Shown: piece after piece, positions 11,101 to 25,666 of the stretch
Layout of the letters: the number at the start of each line of letters is the position of its first letter
Numbering within the stretch: the stretch's first letter is position 1
DNA from: Agelas oroides
Taxonomy: Eukaryota; Porifera; Demospongiae; Agelasida; Agelasidae
Direction: 5' to 3'
NCBI GenBank assembly: GCA_949130485.1
Contig: OX422202.1
Coordinates: 7,122,373 to 7,186,372, forward strand
DNA: 64,000 nt
Made by a program: the position numbers and the translations under genes
Notes under the pieces: generated by a model
What the model was told of the DNA's origin: nothing
The model's database searches: none
Seen by the model: only the letters and a program-made list of their open reading frames with translations

Positions 11101-14100
11101 ATCGCCGTATAGTGCCGTCAATGGCAATTCGCGTGCATTCACGACTAATCCTAGCTCGGTACAAAGGCTGCACTAATGCAAGGTGCATATTATCAAGAAG
11201 CTATGACCTTGAAGAGTTTAAAAATGAAAACCCTTTCTCGGTGCAAAAGGCGCACAAAGCTGCACTGGCCGGCCAATATCTCCGTTTCCTGCATCGCATT
11301 ATAGTGCAGTCAGTGAAAATTCTCGTGCATTAGCGACTAATCCTAGCTCGGTACAAAGGTTGCACTAATGGAAGGTGCATATTATCAACAAGCTATGGGC
11401 ATGAAGAGTTTAAAAATGGAAACCCCTTCTCGGTGCAAAAGGCGCACAAAGCTGTACTGGCCGGCCAATATCTCCATTCCCTGCATCGCCTAATAGTGCC
11501 GTCAATGGAAATTCGCGTGCATTCGCGACTAATCCCAGCTCGGACCAAAGGTTGCACTAATGCAAGTTGCCTAATCTTCTCAAGAAGCCATGGGCATGAA
11601 GAGTTTAAAAATGCAAGCCCTTCCTCCGTGCAAAAGGCGCACAAAGCTGTACAGGCCGGCCAATATCTCCGTTCCCTGCATCGCCGTATAGTGCCGTCTA
11701 ATGAAATTCGCGAGCATTCGCGACTAATCCTAGCTCGGTATAAAGGTTGCACTAATGCAAGGTGCATATTATCATGAAACTATGGGCATGAAGAGTTTTC
11801 AAATGCAAACCCTTTCTCGGTGCAAAAGGCGTACAAAGCTGTACAGGCCGGCGAATATCTCCGTTCCATGCATCGCCGTATAGTGCCGTGAAATGAAATT
11901 CGCGTGCATTCGCGACTAATCCTAGCTCGGTACAAAGGTTGCACTAATGCAAGGTGCATAGTATCAAGAAGCTATGGGCATGAAGAGTTTAAAAATGCAA
12001 GCCCTTTCTCGGTGCAAAAGGCGCACAAATCTGTACGGACTGGCCAATATCTCCATTCCCTGCATCGCCGTATAGTGCCGTCAATGGAAATTCACGTACA
12101 TTCACGACTAATCCTAGCTCGGTACAAAGGCTGCACTAATGCAAGGTGCATATTATCAAGAAGCTATGACCTTGAAGAGTTTAAAAATGAAAACCCTTTC
12201 TCGGTGCAAAAGGCGCACAAAGCTGCACTGGCCGGCCAATATCTCCGTTTCCTGCATCGCATTATAGTGCAGTCAGTGAAAATTCTCGTGCATTAGCGAC
12301 TAATCCTAGCTCGGTACAAAGGTTGCACTAATGGAAGGTGCATATTATCAACAAGCTATGGGCATGAAGAGTTTAAAAATGGAAACCCCTTCTCGGTGCA
12401 AAAGGCGCACAAAGCTGTACTGGCCGGCCAATATCTCCATTCCCTGCATCGCCTAATAGTGCCGTCAATGGAAATTCGCGTGCATTCGCGACTAATCGTG
12501 GCTCGGTACAAAGGGTGTAATAATGCAAGGTGCATATCATCAAGAAGCTATGGGCATGAAGAGTTTAAAAATGGAAACATTTTCTCGGTGCAAAAGGCGC
12601 ACAAAGCTGTACAGGCCGGCCAATATCTCCGTTCCCTGCATTGTCGTATAGTGCCGTCAATGGAAATTCGCATACATTCGCGACTAATCCTAGCTCGGTA
12701 CAAATGTTGCACTAATGCAAGGTGCATTTTATCAAGAAGCTATGAGCATGAAGAGTTTAAAAATGGAAACCCTTTCTCGGTGCAAAAGGCGCACTAAGCT
12801 GTATAGGTCGGCCAATATCTCCGTTCCCTGCATCGCCGAATAGTGCCGCCAGAAGAAATTCGCGTGCATTCGCGACTAATCCTAGTTCGGTACAAAGGTT
12901 GCACTAATTCAAGGTGCATATTGTCAAGAAGCTATGGGCATGAACAGTTTAAAAATCTAAACACTTTCTGTTCGCAAAAGGCGCACAAAGCTGTACAGGC
13001 CGGCCAATATCTCTTTTCCCTGCATAGCCGTATAGTGCCGTCAAAGGAAATTCGCGTGCATTCGCGACTAATCATAGTTCGGTACAAAGGTTGCACTAAT
13101 GCAAGGTGCATATTCTTATCAAGAAGCCATGGGCATGAAGAGCTTAAAAATGCAAGCCCTTTCTCAGTGCAAAAGGCGCGCTAAGCTGTACCGGCCGGCC
13201 AATATCTCCTTTCCCTGCATCGCCGTACAGTGCCATCAATGGAAATTCGCGTACATTTCGCGACTAATCCCAGCTCGGTACAAAGGTTGCACTAATGCAA
13301 GGTGCATATTATCAAGAAGCTTTGGGCATGAAAAGTTTCAAAATGCAAGCCCTTTCTCGGTGCAAAAGGCGAACAAAGCTGTACAGCCCGGTCAATATCT
13401 CCGTTCCCTTCATCGCCGCATAGTGCCGTCAAATGAAATTTGCGTGCATTCGCGACTAATCCTAGCTCGGTACAAAGGTTGCACTAATGCAAGGTGCATA
13501 TTATCAAGTAGCTATGGGCATGAAGAGTTTAAAAATGCAATCCCTTTGAAGGTGCAAAAGGCGCACAAAGCTGTACAGGCCGGCCAATATCTCCGTCCCC
13601 TGCATCGCCTTATAGTGCCGTCAATGGAAATTCGCGTGCATTCGCGATTAATCCTAGCTCGGTGCAAAGGTTGCACAAATGCAAGGTGCATATTATCAAG
13701 AAGCTATGGGGATGAAGAGTTTAAAAGTGCAAACCCTTTGTAGGTGCAAAGGGAGCACAAAGCTGTACAGGCCGGACAATATCTCCGTTCACAGCATCGC
13801 AGTAATGTGCCGTGAATGGAAATTCGCGTACATTCGCGACTAATCCTAGCTCGGTACAAAGGTTGCACTAATGCAAGGTGCATATTATCAAGAAACTATG
13901 GGGATGAAGAGTTTCAAAGTGCAAACCCTTTGTAGGTGCAAAGGGCGCACAAAGCTGTACAGGCCGGCCAATATCTCCGTTCACTGCATCGCAGCATGGT
14001 GCCGTCAATGGAAATTCGCGTACATTCGCGACTAATCCTAGCTCGGTACAAAGGTTGCACTAATGCAAGGTGCATATTATCAAGTAGCTATGGGCATGAA

Positions 14101-17100
14101 AAGTTAAAAAATCTAAACCATTTCTCGGTGCAAAGGGCGCACAAAGCTGCACAGGCGGGCCAATATCTCCCTTCCCTGCATCGCCGTATAGTGCAGTCAA
14201 TGGAAATTCGCGTACATTCGCGACTAATCCTAGCTCGGTGCAAAGGTTGCACTAATGCAATGTGCACATTATCAAGAAGCTATGAGGGTGAAGAGTTTAA
14301 AAGTGCAAACCCTTTGTAGGTGCAAAGGGCGCACAAAGCTGTACAGGCCAGCCAATATCTCCGTTCACTGCATCGCAGTATGGTGCCGTCAATGGAAATT
14401 CGCGTACATTCGTGACAAATCCTAGCTCGGTACAAAGGTTGCACTAATGCAAGGTGCATATTATCAAGAAGCTATGGGCATGAAGAGTTTAAAAATACAA
14501 ACCCTTTCTCGGTACAAAAGGCGCTCAAAGCTGTACAGGCCGGCCAATATCTCCGTTGCCTGCATCACCGTATAGTCCCGTCATGGAAATTCGTGTACAT
14601 TCGCGACTAATCCTAGCTCGGTGCAAAGGTTGCACTAATGCAAGGTGCATATTATCAAGAAGCTATGGGGATGAAGAGTTTAAAAGTGCAAACCCTTTGT
14701 AGGTGCAAAGGGCGCACAAAGCTGTACAGGCCGGCCAATATCTCCGTTCACTGCATCGCAGTATGGTGCCGTCAATGGAAATTCGCGTACATTCGCGACT
14801 AATCCTAGCTCGGTACAAAGGTTGCACTAATGCAAGGTGCATATTATCAAGTAGCTATGGGCATGAAAAGTTTTAAAATCTAAACCATTTCTCGGTGCAA
14901 AAGGCGCACAAAGATGCACAGGCCGGCCAATATCTCCGATCCCTGCATCGCCGTATAGTGCAGTCAATTGAAATTCGCGTACATTCGCGACTTATCCTAG
15001 CTCGGTGCAAAGGCTGCACTAATGCAAGGTGCATATTATCAAGAAGCTATGGGAATGAAGAGTTTAAAAATACGAACCCTTTCTCAGTGCAAAAGGCGCA
15101 CTAAGCTGTACAGGCCGGCCAATATCTCCGTTGCCTGCATCGCCGTATAGTCCCGTCAATGGAAATTCGCGTACATTTGCGACTAATCCTAGCTCGGTAC
15201 AAAGGTTGCACTAATGCAAGGTGCATATTATCAAGAAGCTATGGGGATGAAGAGTTTCAAAGTGCAAACCCTTTGTAGGTGCAAAGGGCGCACAAAGCTG
15301 TTCAGGCCGGCCAATATCTCCGTTCACTGCATCGCAGAATGGTGCCGTCAATGGAAATTCGCATTCATTCGCGACTAATCCTAGCTCGGTACAAAGGTTG
15401 CACTAATGCAAAGCGCATATTATCGAGTAGCTATGGGCATGAAAAGGTTAAAAATCTAAACCATTTCTCGGTGCAAAGGGCGCACAAAGCTGCACAGGCC
15501 GGCCAATATCTCCGTTGCCTGCATCGCCGTATAGTCCCGTCAATGGAAATTCGCGTACATTTGCGACTAATCCTAGCTCGGTACAAAGGTTGCACTAATG
15601 CAAGGTGCATATTATCAAGAAGCTATGGGGATGAAGAGTTTCAAAGTGCAAACCCTTTGTAGGTGCAAAGGGCGCACAAAGCTGTACAGGCCGGCCAATA
15701 TCTCCGTTCACTGCATCGCAGAATGGTGCCGTCAATGGAAATTCGCGTTCATTCGCGACTAATCCTAGCTCGGTACAAAGGTTGCACTAATGCAAAGCGC
15801 ATATTATCAAGTAGCTATGGGCATGAAAAGGTTAAAAATCTAAACCATTTCTCGGTGCAAAGGGCGCACAAAGCTGCACAGGCCGGCCAATATCTCCGTT
15901 CCCTGCATCGCCGTATAGTGCAGTCAATGGAAATTCGCGTACATTCGCGACTAATCCTAGCTCGGTGCAAAGGTTGCACTAATGCAATGTGCACATTATC
16001 AAGAAGCTATGAGGGTGAAGAGTTTAAAAGTGCAAACCCTTTGTAGGTGCAAAGGGCGCACAAAGCTGTACAGGCCGGCCAATATCTCCGTTCACTGCAT
16101 CGCAGTATGGTACCGTCAATGGAAATTCGCGTGAATTCGTGACTAATCCTAGCTAGGTACAAAACTTGCACTAATGCAAGGTGCATATTAGCAAGAAGCT
16201 ATGGGCATGAAGAGTTTAAAAATTTAAACCATTTCTCGGTGCAAATGGCGCACAAAGCTGTACAGGCCGGCCAATATCTCCGTTCCCTGCATCGCAGTTT
16301 AGTGCCGTCAATTGAAATTCGCGTGCATTCGCGACTAGTCCTAGCGCGGTACAAAGGTTGCACTAATGCAAGGTGCATAATATCAAGAAGCTATGGGCAT
16401 GAAGAGTTTAAAAATGCAAACCCTTTCTCGGTGCAAAAGGCGCACAAAGCTGTACAGACCGGCCAATATCTCCGTCCCCTGCATCGCAGTATAGTGCGGT
16501 CAATGAAAATTCGCGTGCATTCGCGGTTAATCCTAGCTCGGTGCAAAGGTTGCACTAATGTAAGGTGCATTTTATCAAGAAGCTACGGGCATGAAGAGTT
16601 TAAAAATGCAAGCCCTTTCTCGGTGCAAAAGGCGCACAAAGCTGTACTGGCCGGCCAATATCTCCATTCCCTGCATCGCCTAATAGTGCCGTCAATGGAA
16701 ATTCGCGTGCATTCGCGACTAATCCCGGCTCGGTACAAAGGTTGCACTAATGCGAGGTACATATTATCAAGAAGCTATGGGCATGAAGAGTTTAAAAATT
16801 TAAACCATTTCTCGGTGCAAATGGCGCACAAAGCTGTACAGGCCGGCCAATATCTCCGTTCCCTGCATCGCAGTTTAGTGCCGTCAATTGAAATTCGCGT
16901 GCATTCGCGACTAGTCCTAGCTCGGTACAAAGGTTGCACTAATGCAAGGTGCATATTATCAAGAAGCTATGGGCATGAAGAGTTTAAAAATCTAAACACT
17001 TTCTGTGTGCAAAAGGCGCACAAAGCTGTACAGGCAGGCCAATTCTCCTTTCCCTCCATCGCCGTATAGCGCCGTCAATGGAAATTAGCGTGCATTCGCG

Positions 17101-20100
17101 ACTAATCCTAGCTCGGTGCAAAGGTTGCACTAATGCAAAGTGCAAATTATCAAGTAGCTATGGGCATGAAAAGTTCAAAAATCTAAACCATTTCTCGGTG
17201 CAAAAGGCGCACAAAGCTATACAGGCCGGCCAATATCTCCGCACCCTGCATCGCCGTATAGTGCCTTCAATGGAAATTCGCGTACATTCGCGGCTAATCC
17301 TAGCTCGGTGCAAAGGTTGGACTAATGCAAGGTGCATATTATCAAGTAGCTATGGGCATGAAAAGTTTAAAAATCTAAACCATTTCTCGGTGCAAAAGGC
17401 GCAGAAAGCTATACAGGACGGCCAATATCTCCGTCCCCTGCATCGCCTTATAGTGTCGTTAATGGAAATTCGCGTGCATTCGCGACTAATCCTAGCTCGG
17501 TACAAAGGTTGCACTAATGCAAGGTGCATATTATCAAGAAGCTATAGGCATGAAGAGTTTAAAAATACAAACCCTTTCACGGTGGAAAAGGCGCGCAAAG
17601 CTGTACAGGCCGGCCAATATCTCCGTTGCCTGCATCGCCGTGTAGTCCCGAAAACGGAAATTCGCGTACATTCGCGCGACTAATCCTAGCTCGGTACAAA
17701 GGTTGCACTAATGCAAGGTGCATATTATCAAGAAGCTATGGGCATGAAGAGTTTACAAATGCAAGCCCTTTCTCGGTGCAAAAGGCGCACAAAGCTGTAC
17801 AGGCCGGTCAATATCTCCGTTCCCTGCATTGCCGCATAGTGCCGTCAAATGAAATTCGCGTGCATTCGCGACTAATCCTAGCTCGGTGCAAAGGTTGCAC
17901 TAATGCAATGTGCATATTATCAAGAAGCTATGGGCATGAAGAGTTTAAAAATGGAAACCCTTTCTAGATGCAAAGGGCACACAAAGCTATGCAGGCCGGC
18001 CAATATCTCTGCATCGCCGTATAGTGCCGTCAATGGAAATTCGCGTGCATTCGCGACTAATCCTAGCTCGGTACAAAGGTTGCACTAATGCAAGTTGCAT
18101 ATTCTTATCAAGAAGCCATGGGCATGAAGAGTTTAAAAATGCAAGCCCTTTCTCGGTGCAACAGGCGCACAAAGCTGTCTAGGCCGGCCAATATCTCCTT
18201 TCCCTGCATCGCCGTACAGTGCCGTCAATGGAAATTCGCGTACATTTCGCGACTAATCCCAGCTCGGTACAAAGGTTGCACTAATGCAAGGTGCATATTA
18301 TCAAGAAGCTATGGGCATTAAAAGTTTACAAATGCAAGCCCTTTCTCGGTGCAAAAGGCGCACAAAGCTGTACAGGCCGGTCAATATCTCCGTTCCCTGC
18401 ATCGCCGCATAGTGCCGTCAAATGAAATTCGCGTGCATTCGCGACTAATCGTAGCTCGGTGCAAAGGTTGCACTAATGCAATGTGCATATTATCAAGAAG
18501 CTATGGGCATGAAGAGTTTAAAAATGGAAACCCTTTCTAGATGTAAAGGGCACACAAAGCTATGCAGGCCGGCCAATATCTCCATTCTCTGCATCGCCGT
18601 ATAGTGCCGTCAATGGAAATTCGCGTGCATTCGCGACTAATCCTAGCTCGGTACAAAGGTTGCACTAATGCAAGTTGCATATTCTTATCAAGAAGCCATG
18701 GGCATGAAGAGTTTAAAAATGCAAGCCCTTTCTCGGTGCAACAGGCGCACAAAGCTGTACAGGCCGGCCAATATCTCCGTTCCCTGCATCGCCGTATAGT
18801 GCCGTCAAATGAATTTCGCGTGCATTCGCGACTAATCCTAGCTCGGTACAAAGGTTGTACTAATGCAAGTTGCATATCATCAAGAAGCTATGGGCATGAA
18901 TAGTTTAAAAATGCAAGCTTTTTCCCGGTGAAAAAAGCGCACAAAGCTGTACCCTCCGGCCAATATCTCCTTTCCCTGCATCGCCGTAAAGTGCTGTCAA
19001 TGGAAATTCGCGTATATTTCGTGACTAATCCTAGCTCGGTACAAAGGTTGCACTAATGCAAGGTGCATATTATCAAGAAACTATGGGAATGAAGAGTTTA
19101 CAAATGTAAACCCTTTCTCGGTGCAAAAGGCGCACAAAGCTGTACGGGCCGGCCAATATCTCCGTCCCCTGCATTGCCTTATAGTGCAGTCAATGGAAAT
19201 TCGCGTGCATTCGCGACTAATCCTAGCTCGGTACAAAGGTTCCACTAATGCAAGGTGCATATTTTCAAGTAGCTATGGGCATGAAGAGTTTAAAAATCTA
19301 AACCATTTCTCGGTGCAAAAGGCGCACAAAGCTATACAGGCCAGCCAATATCTCCGTTCCTTGCATCGCCTTATAGTGCCGTCAACGGAAATTCGCGTTC
19401 ATTCGCGACTAATCTTAGCTCGGTGCAAAGGCTGTACTAATGCAAGGTGCATATTATCAAGAAGCTATGGGGATGAAGAGTTTAAAAATACAAACCCTTT
19501 CTCGGTGCAAAAGGCGCACAAAGCTGTACAGGCCGGGCAATATCTCCGTTGCCTGCATAACGGTATAGTCCCGTCAATGGAAATTCGCGTACATTCGCGA
19601 CTAATCCTAGCTCGGTACAAAGGTTGCACTAACGCAAGGTGCATATTATAAAGTAGCTATGGGGATGAAAAGTTTAAAAATCTAAACCATTTCTCGGTGC
19701 AAAAGGCGCACAAAGCTGCACAGGCCGGCCAATATCTCCGTTCACTGCATCGCCGTAAAGTGCCGTCAATAGAAATTCACGTGCATTCGCGACTAATCCT
19801 AGCTCGGTACAAAGGTTGCACTAATGCAAGGTGCATATTATCAAGAAGTTATGGGTATGAAGAGTTTACAAATGTAAACCCTTTCTCGGTGCAAAAGGCG
19901 CACAAAGCTGTACAGGCCGGCCAATATCTACGTTCACTGCATCGCAGTATGGTGCTGTCAATGGAAATTCGCGTACATTCGCGACTAATCCTAGCTCGGT
20001 ACAAAGGTTGCACTAATGCAAGTTGCATATTATCTAGTAGCTATGGGCATGAAAAGTTTAAAAATCTAAACCATTTCTCGGTGCAAAAGGCGCACAAAGC

Positions 20101-21431
20101 TGCACAGGCCGGTCAATATCTCCGTTCCCTTCATCGCCGTAAAGTGCAGTCAATGGAAATTCGCGTACATTCGCGACTAATTCAAGCTCGGTGCAAAGGT
20201 TGCACTAATGCAATGAGCATATTATCAAGAAGCTATGGGGATGAAGAGTTTCAAAGTGCAAACCCTTTGTAGGTGCAAAGGGCGCACAAAGCTGTACAGG
20301 CCGGCCAATATCTCCGTTCACTGCATCGCAGTATGGTGCCGCCATTGGAAATTGGCGTGCATTCGCGACTATTCCTAGCTCGGTACAAAGGTTGCACTAA
20401 TGCAAGGTGCATATTATCAAGAAGTTATGGGTATGAAGAGTTTAAAAATGTAAACCCTTTCTCGGTGCAAAAGGCGCACAAAGCTGTACAGGCCTGCCAA
20501 TATCTCCGTTCACTGCATCGCAGTATGGTGCCGTCAATGGAAATTCGCGTATATTCGCGACTAATCCTAGCTCGGTACAAAGGTTGCACTAATGCAAGGT
20601 GGATATTATCAAGCAGCTATGGGCATGAAAAGTTAAAAAATCTAAACCATTTCTCGGTGCAAAAGGCGCACAAAGCTGCACAGGCCGGCCAATATCTCCG
20701 TTCCCTGCATCGCCGTAAAGTGCCGTCAATGGAAATTCGTGTGCATTCGCGACTTATCCTAGCTCGGTACAAAAGTTGCACTAATGCAAGGTGCATATTA
20801 TCAAGAAGCTATGGGCATGAAGAGTTTACAAATGTAAACCCTTTCTCGGTGCAAAAGGCGCACAAAGCTGTACGGGCCGGCCAATATCTCCGTCCCCTGC
20901 ATCGTCTTATAGTGTAGTCAATGGAAATTCGCGTGCATTCATGTGGCGCGACTTATCCTAGCTCGGTGCAAAGGTTGCACTAATGCAAGGTGCATATTTT
21001 CAAGTAGCTATGGGCATGTAGTGTTTAAAAATCTAAACCCTTTGAAGGTGCAAAAGGCGCACAAAGCTATACAGGCCGGCCAATATCACCGTTCCCTGCA
21101 TCGCCGTATAGTGCCGTCAACGGAAATTCGCGTACATTCGCGACTAATCCTAGCTCGGTACAAAGGTTGCACTAATGCAAGGTGCATATTATAAAGTAGA
21201 TATGGGCATGAAAAGTTTAAAAATCTAAACCATTTCTCGGTGCAAAAGGCGCACAAAGCTGCACAGGCCGGCCAATATCTCCGTTCACTGTATCGCCGTA
21301 TAGTGCAGTCAATGGAAATTCGCGTACATTCGCGACTAATCCTTGCTCGGTGCAAAGGTTGCACTAATGCAAGGTGCATATTATCAAGAAGCTATGGGGG
21401 TGAAGAGTTTAAAAGTGTAAACCCTTTGTAG

Positions 21432-22391
21432 GTGCAAAGGGCGCACAAAGCTGTACAGGCCGGCCAATATCTCCGTTCACTGCATCGCAGTATGGTGCCG
21501 TCAATGGAAATTTGCGTACATTCGCGACAAATCCTAGCTCGGTACAAAGGTTGCACAAACGCAAGGTGCATATTATCATGTAGCTATGGGCATGAAAAGT
21601 TTAAAAATCTAAACCCTTTCTCGGTTCAAAAGGCGCACAAAGCTGAACAGGCCGGCCAATATCTCCGTTCCTTGCATCGCAGTATAGTGCGTTAAATGGA
21701 AATTCACGTGCATTCGCGATTAATCCTAGCTCGGTACAAAGGTTGCACTAATGCAAGGTGCATATTATCAAGAAGCTATGGGGATGAAGAGTTTAAAAAT
21801 GCAAACCCTTTGTAAGAGCAAAAGGCGCACAAAGCTGTACAGGCCGGCCAATATCTCCGTTCACTGCATCGCAGATTGGTGCCGTCAATGGAAATTCGCG
21901 TACATTCGCGACTAATCCTAGCTCGGTACAAAGGTTGCACTAATGCAAGGTGCATATTATCAAGTAGCTATGGGGGTGAAGAGTTTAAAAGTGTAAACCC
22001 TTTGTAGGTGCAAAGGGCGCACAAAGCTGTACAGGCCGGCCAATATCTCCGTTCACTGCATCGCAGTATGGTGCCGTCAATGGAAATTTGCGTACATTCG
22101 CGACAAATCCTAGCTCGGTACAAAGGTTGCACAAACGCAAGGTGCATATTATCATGTAGCTATGGGCATGAAAAGTTTAAAAATCTAAACCCTTTCTCGG
22201 TTCAAAAGGCGCACAAAGCTGAACAGGCCGGCCAATATCTCCGTTCCTTGCATCGCAGTATAGTGCGTTCAATGGAAATTCACGTGCATTCGCGATTAAT
22301 CCTAGCTCGGTACAAAGGTTGCACTAATGCAAGGTGCATATTATCAAGAAGCTATGGGGATGAAGAGTTTAAAAATGCAAACCCTTTGTAA
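21432..22391 (+). repeat. Recent three-unit (576-bp) duplication in the satellite
   Basis: The block starting at 21432 is repeated at 22008 almost without change, including rare variants such as ATTTGCGTACATTCGCGACA, CACAAACGCAAGG and GAACAGGCCGG. The offset of 576 is exactly three units. Confidence 0.85.
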
Positions 22392-22451
22392 GAGCAAAAG
22401 GCGCACAAAGCTGTACAGGCCGGCCAATATCTCCGTTCACTGCATCGCAGA

Positions 22452-25400
22452 TTGGTGCCGTCAATGGAAATTCGCGTACATTCGCGACTAATCCTAGCTC
22501 GGTACAAAGGTTGCACTAATGCTAGGTGCATATTATCAAGAAGCTATGGGGATGAAGAGTTGAAAAATGAAAACCCTTTGAAGGTGCAAAAGGCGCACAA
22601 AGCTGTACAGGCCGGCCAATATCTCTGTCCCCTGCGTCGCCTTATAGTGCCGTCAATGGAAATTCACGTGCATTCGCGATTAATCCTAGCTCGGTACAAA
22701 GGTTGCACTAATGCAAGGTGCATATTATCAAGAAGCTATGGGGATGAAGAGTTTATAAATGCAAACCCTTTGTAAGTGCAATAGGCGCACAAAGCTGTAC
22801 AGGCCGGCCAATATCTCCGTTCACTGCATCGCTGTATGGTGCCGTCAATGGAAATTCGCGTACATTCGCGACTAATCCTATATAGCTCGGTACAAAGGTT
22901 GCACTAATGCAAGGTGCATATTATCAAGTACCTATGGGCATGAAAAGTTTAAAAATCTTAACCATTTCTCGGTGCAAAAGGCGCATAAAGCTGCACAGGC
23001 CGGCCAATATCTCCGATCCCTGCATCGCCGTATAGTTCAGTTAATGGAAATTCGCGCATATTCGCGACTTATCCTAGCTCGGTGCAAAGGTTGCACTAAT
23101 GCAAGGTGCATATTTTCAAGAAGCTATGGGGATGAAGAGTTTATAAATGCAAACCCTTTGTAAGTGCAATAGGCGCACAAAGCTGTACAGGCCGGCCAAT
23201 ATCTCCGTTCACTGCATCGCTGTATGGTGCCGTCAATGGAAATTCGCGTACATTCGTGACTAATCCTAGCTCGGTACAAAGGTTGCACTAATGCAAGGTG
23301 CATATTATCAAGTAGCTATGGGCATGAAAAGTTTAAAAATCTAAACCATTTCTCGGTGCAAAAGGCGCATAAAGCTGCACAGGCCGGCCAATATCTCCGA
23401 TCCCTGCATCGCCGTATAGTTCAGTTAATGGAAATTCGCGCATATTCGCGACTTATCCTAGCTCGGTGCAAAGGTTGCACTAATGCAAGGTGCATATTTT
23501 CAAGAAGCTATGGGGATGAAGAGTTTATAAATGCAAACTCTTTGTAAGTGCAATAGGCGCACAAAGCTGTACAGGCCGGCCAATATCTCCGTTCACTGCA
23601 TCGCTGTATGGTGCCGTCAATGGAAATTCGCGTACATTCGCGACTAATCCTAGCTCGGTACAAAGGTTGCACTAACGCAAGGTGCATATTATAAAGTAGC
23701 TATGGGCATGAAGGGTTTAAAAATCTAAACCATTTCTCGGTGCAAAAAGCGCACAAAGCTATACAGGCCGGCCAATATCAACGTTCCTTGCATCACCGTA
23801 TAGTGCCGTCAACGGAAATTCGCGTACATTCGCGACTAATCCTAGCTCGGTACAAAGGTTGCACTAATGCAAGGTGCATATTATCAAGTAGCAATGGGCA
23901 TGAAAAGTTTAAAAATCTAAACCATTTCTCGGTTTAAAAGGCGCACAAATCTGCACACGCCGGCCAATATCTCCGTTCCCTGCATCGCCGTATAGTGCAG
24001 TCAATGGAAATTCGCGTACATTCGCGACTTATCCTAGCTCGGTACAAAGGTTGCACTAATGCAAGGTGCATATTATCAAGTAGCTATGGGCATGAAAAGT
24101 TAAAAAATCTAAACCATTTCTCGGTGCAAAAGGCGCACTAAGCTTCACAGGCCGGCCAATATGTCCGTTCCTTGCATCGCCGTAAAGTGCCGTCAATGGA
24201 AATTCGCGTCCATTCGCGACTAATCCTAGCTCGGTACAAAGGTTGCACTAATACAATGTGCATATTATCAAGAAGCTATGGGCATGAAGAGTTTACAAAT
24301 GTAAACCCTTTCTCGGTGCAAATAGTGCACAAAGCTGTACGACCCGGCCAATATCTCCGTCCCCTGCATCGCCATACAGTGCAGTCAATGGAAATTCGCG
24401 TGCATTCGCGACTAATCCTAGCTCGGTACAAAGGTTGCACTAATGCAAGGTGCATATTATCAAGAAGCTATGGGCATGAAAAGTTTACAAATGTAAACCC
24501 TTTCTCGGTGCAAAAGGCGCACAAAGCTGTACGGGCCGGCCAATATCTCCGTCCTTTGCTTCACCTTATAGTGCAGTCAATGGAAATTCGCGTCCATTCG
24601 CCACTAATCCTAGCTCGGTACAAAGGTTGCACTAATGCTAGGTGCATATTATCAAGAAGCTATGGGGATGAAGAGTTGAAAAATGAAAACCCTTTGAAGG
24701 TGCAAAAGGCGCACAAAGCTGTACAGGCCGGCCAATATCTCTGTCCCCTGCGTCGCCTTATAGTGCCGTCAATGGAAATTCACGTGCATTCGCGATTAAT
24801 CCTAGCTCGGTACAAAGGTTGCACTAATGCAAGGTGCATATTATCAAGAAGCTATGGGGATGAAGAGTTTATAAATGCAAACCCTTTGTAAGTGCAATAG
24901 GCGCACAAAGCTGTACAGGCCGGCCAATATCTCCGTTCACTGCATCGCTGTATGGTGCCGTCAATGGAAATTCGCGTACATTCGCGACTAATCCTAGCTC
25001 GGTACAAAGGTTGCACTAATGCAAGGTGCATATTATCAAGTAGCTATGGGCATGAAAAGTTTAAAAATCTTAACCATTTCTCGGTGCAAAAGGCGCATAA
25101 AGCTGCACAGGCCGGCCAATATCTCCGATCCCTGCATCGCCGTATAGTTCAGTTAATGGAAATTCGCGCATATTCGCGACTTATCCTAGCTCGGTGCAAA
25201 GGTTGCACTAATGCAAGGTGCATATTTTCAAGAAGCTATGGGGATGAAGAGTTTATAAATGCAAACCCTTTGTAAGTGCAATAGGCGCACAAAGCTGTAC
25301 AGGCCGGCCAATATCTCCGTTCACTGCATCGCTCTATGGTGCCGTCAATGGAAATTCGCGTACATTCGCGACTAATCCTAGCTCGGTACAAAGGTTGCAC

Positions 25401-25666
25401 TAACGAAAGGTGCATATTATAAAGTAGCTAATGGGCATGAAGGGTTTAAAAATCTAAACCATTTCTCGGTGCAAAAAGCGCACAAAGCTATACAGGCCGG
25501 CCAATATCAACGTTCCCTGCATCACCGTATAGTGCCGTCAACGGAAATTCGCGTACATTCGCGACTAATCCTAGCTCGGTACAAAGATTGCACTAATGCA
25601 AGGTGCATATTATCAAGTAGCAATGGGCATGAAAAGTTTAAAAATCTAAACCATTTCTCGGTTTAA
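22452..25666 (+). repeat. Eleven-unit higher-order duplication in the satellite
   Basis: The variant run GAGTTGAAAAATGAAAACCC at about 22557 recurs at about 24673. The offset is near 2116, which is 11 x 192 plus the 4-base insertion at about 22880. Flanking private variants (TTGAAGGTGC, CTGCGTCGCC, TATAGTTCAGTTAATGG) recur in the same order. Confidence 0.75.
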
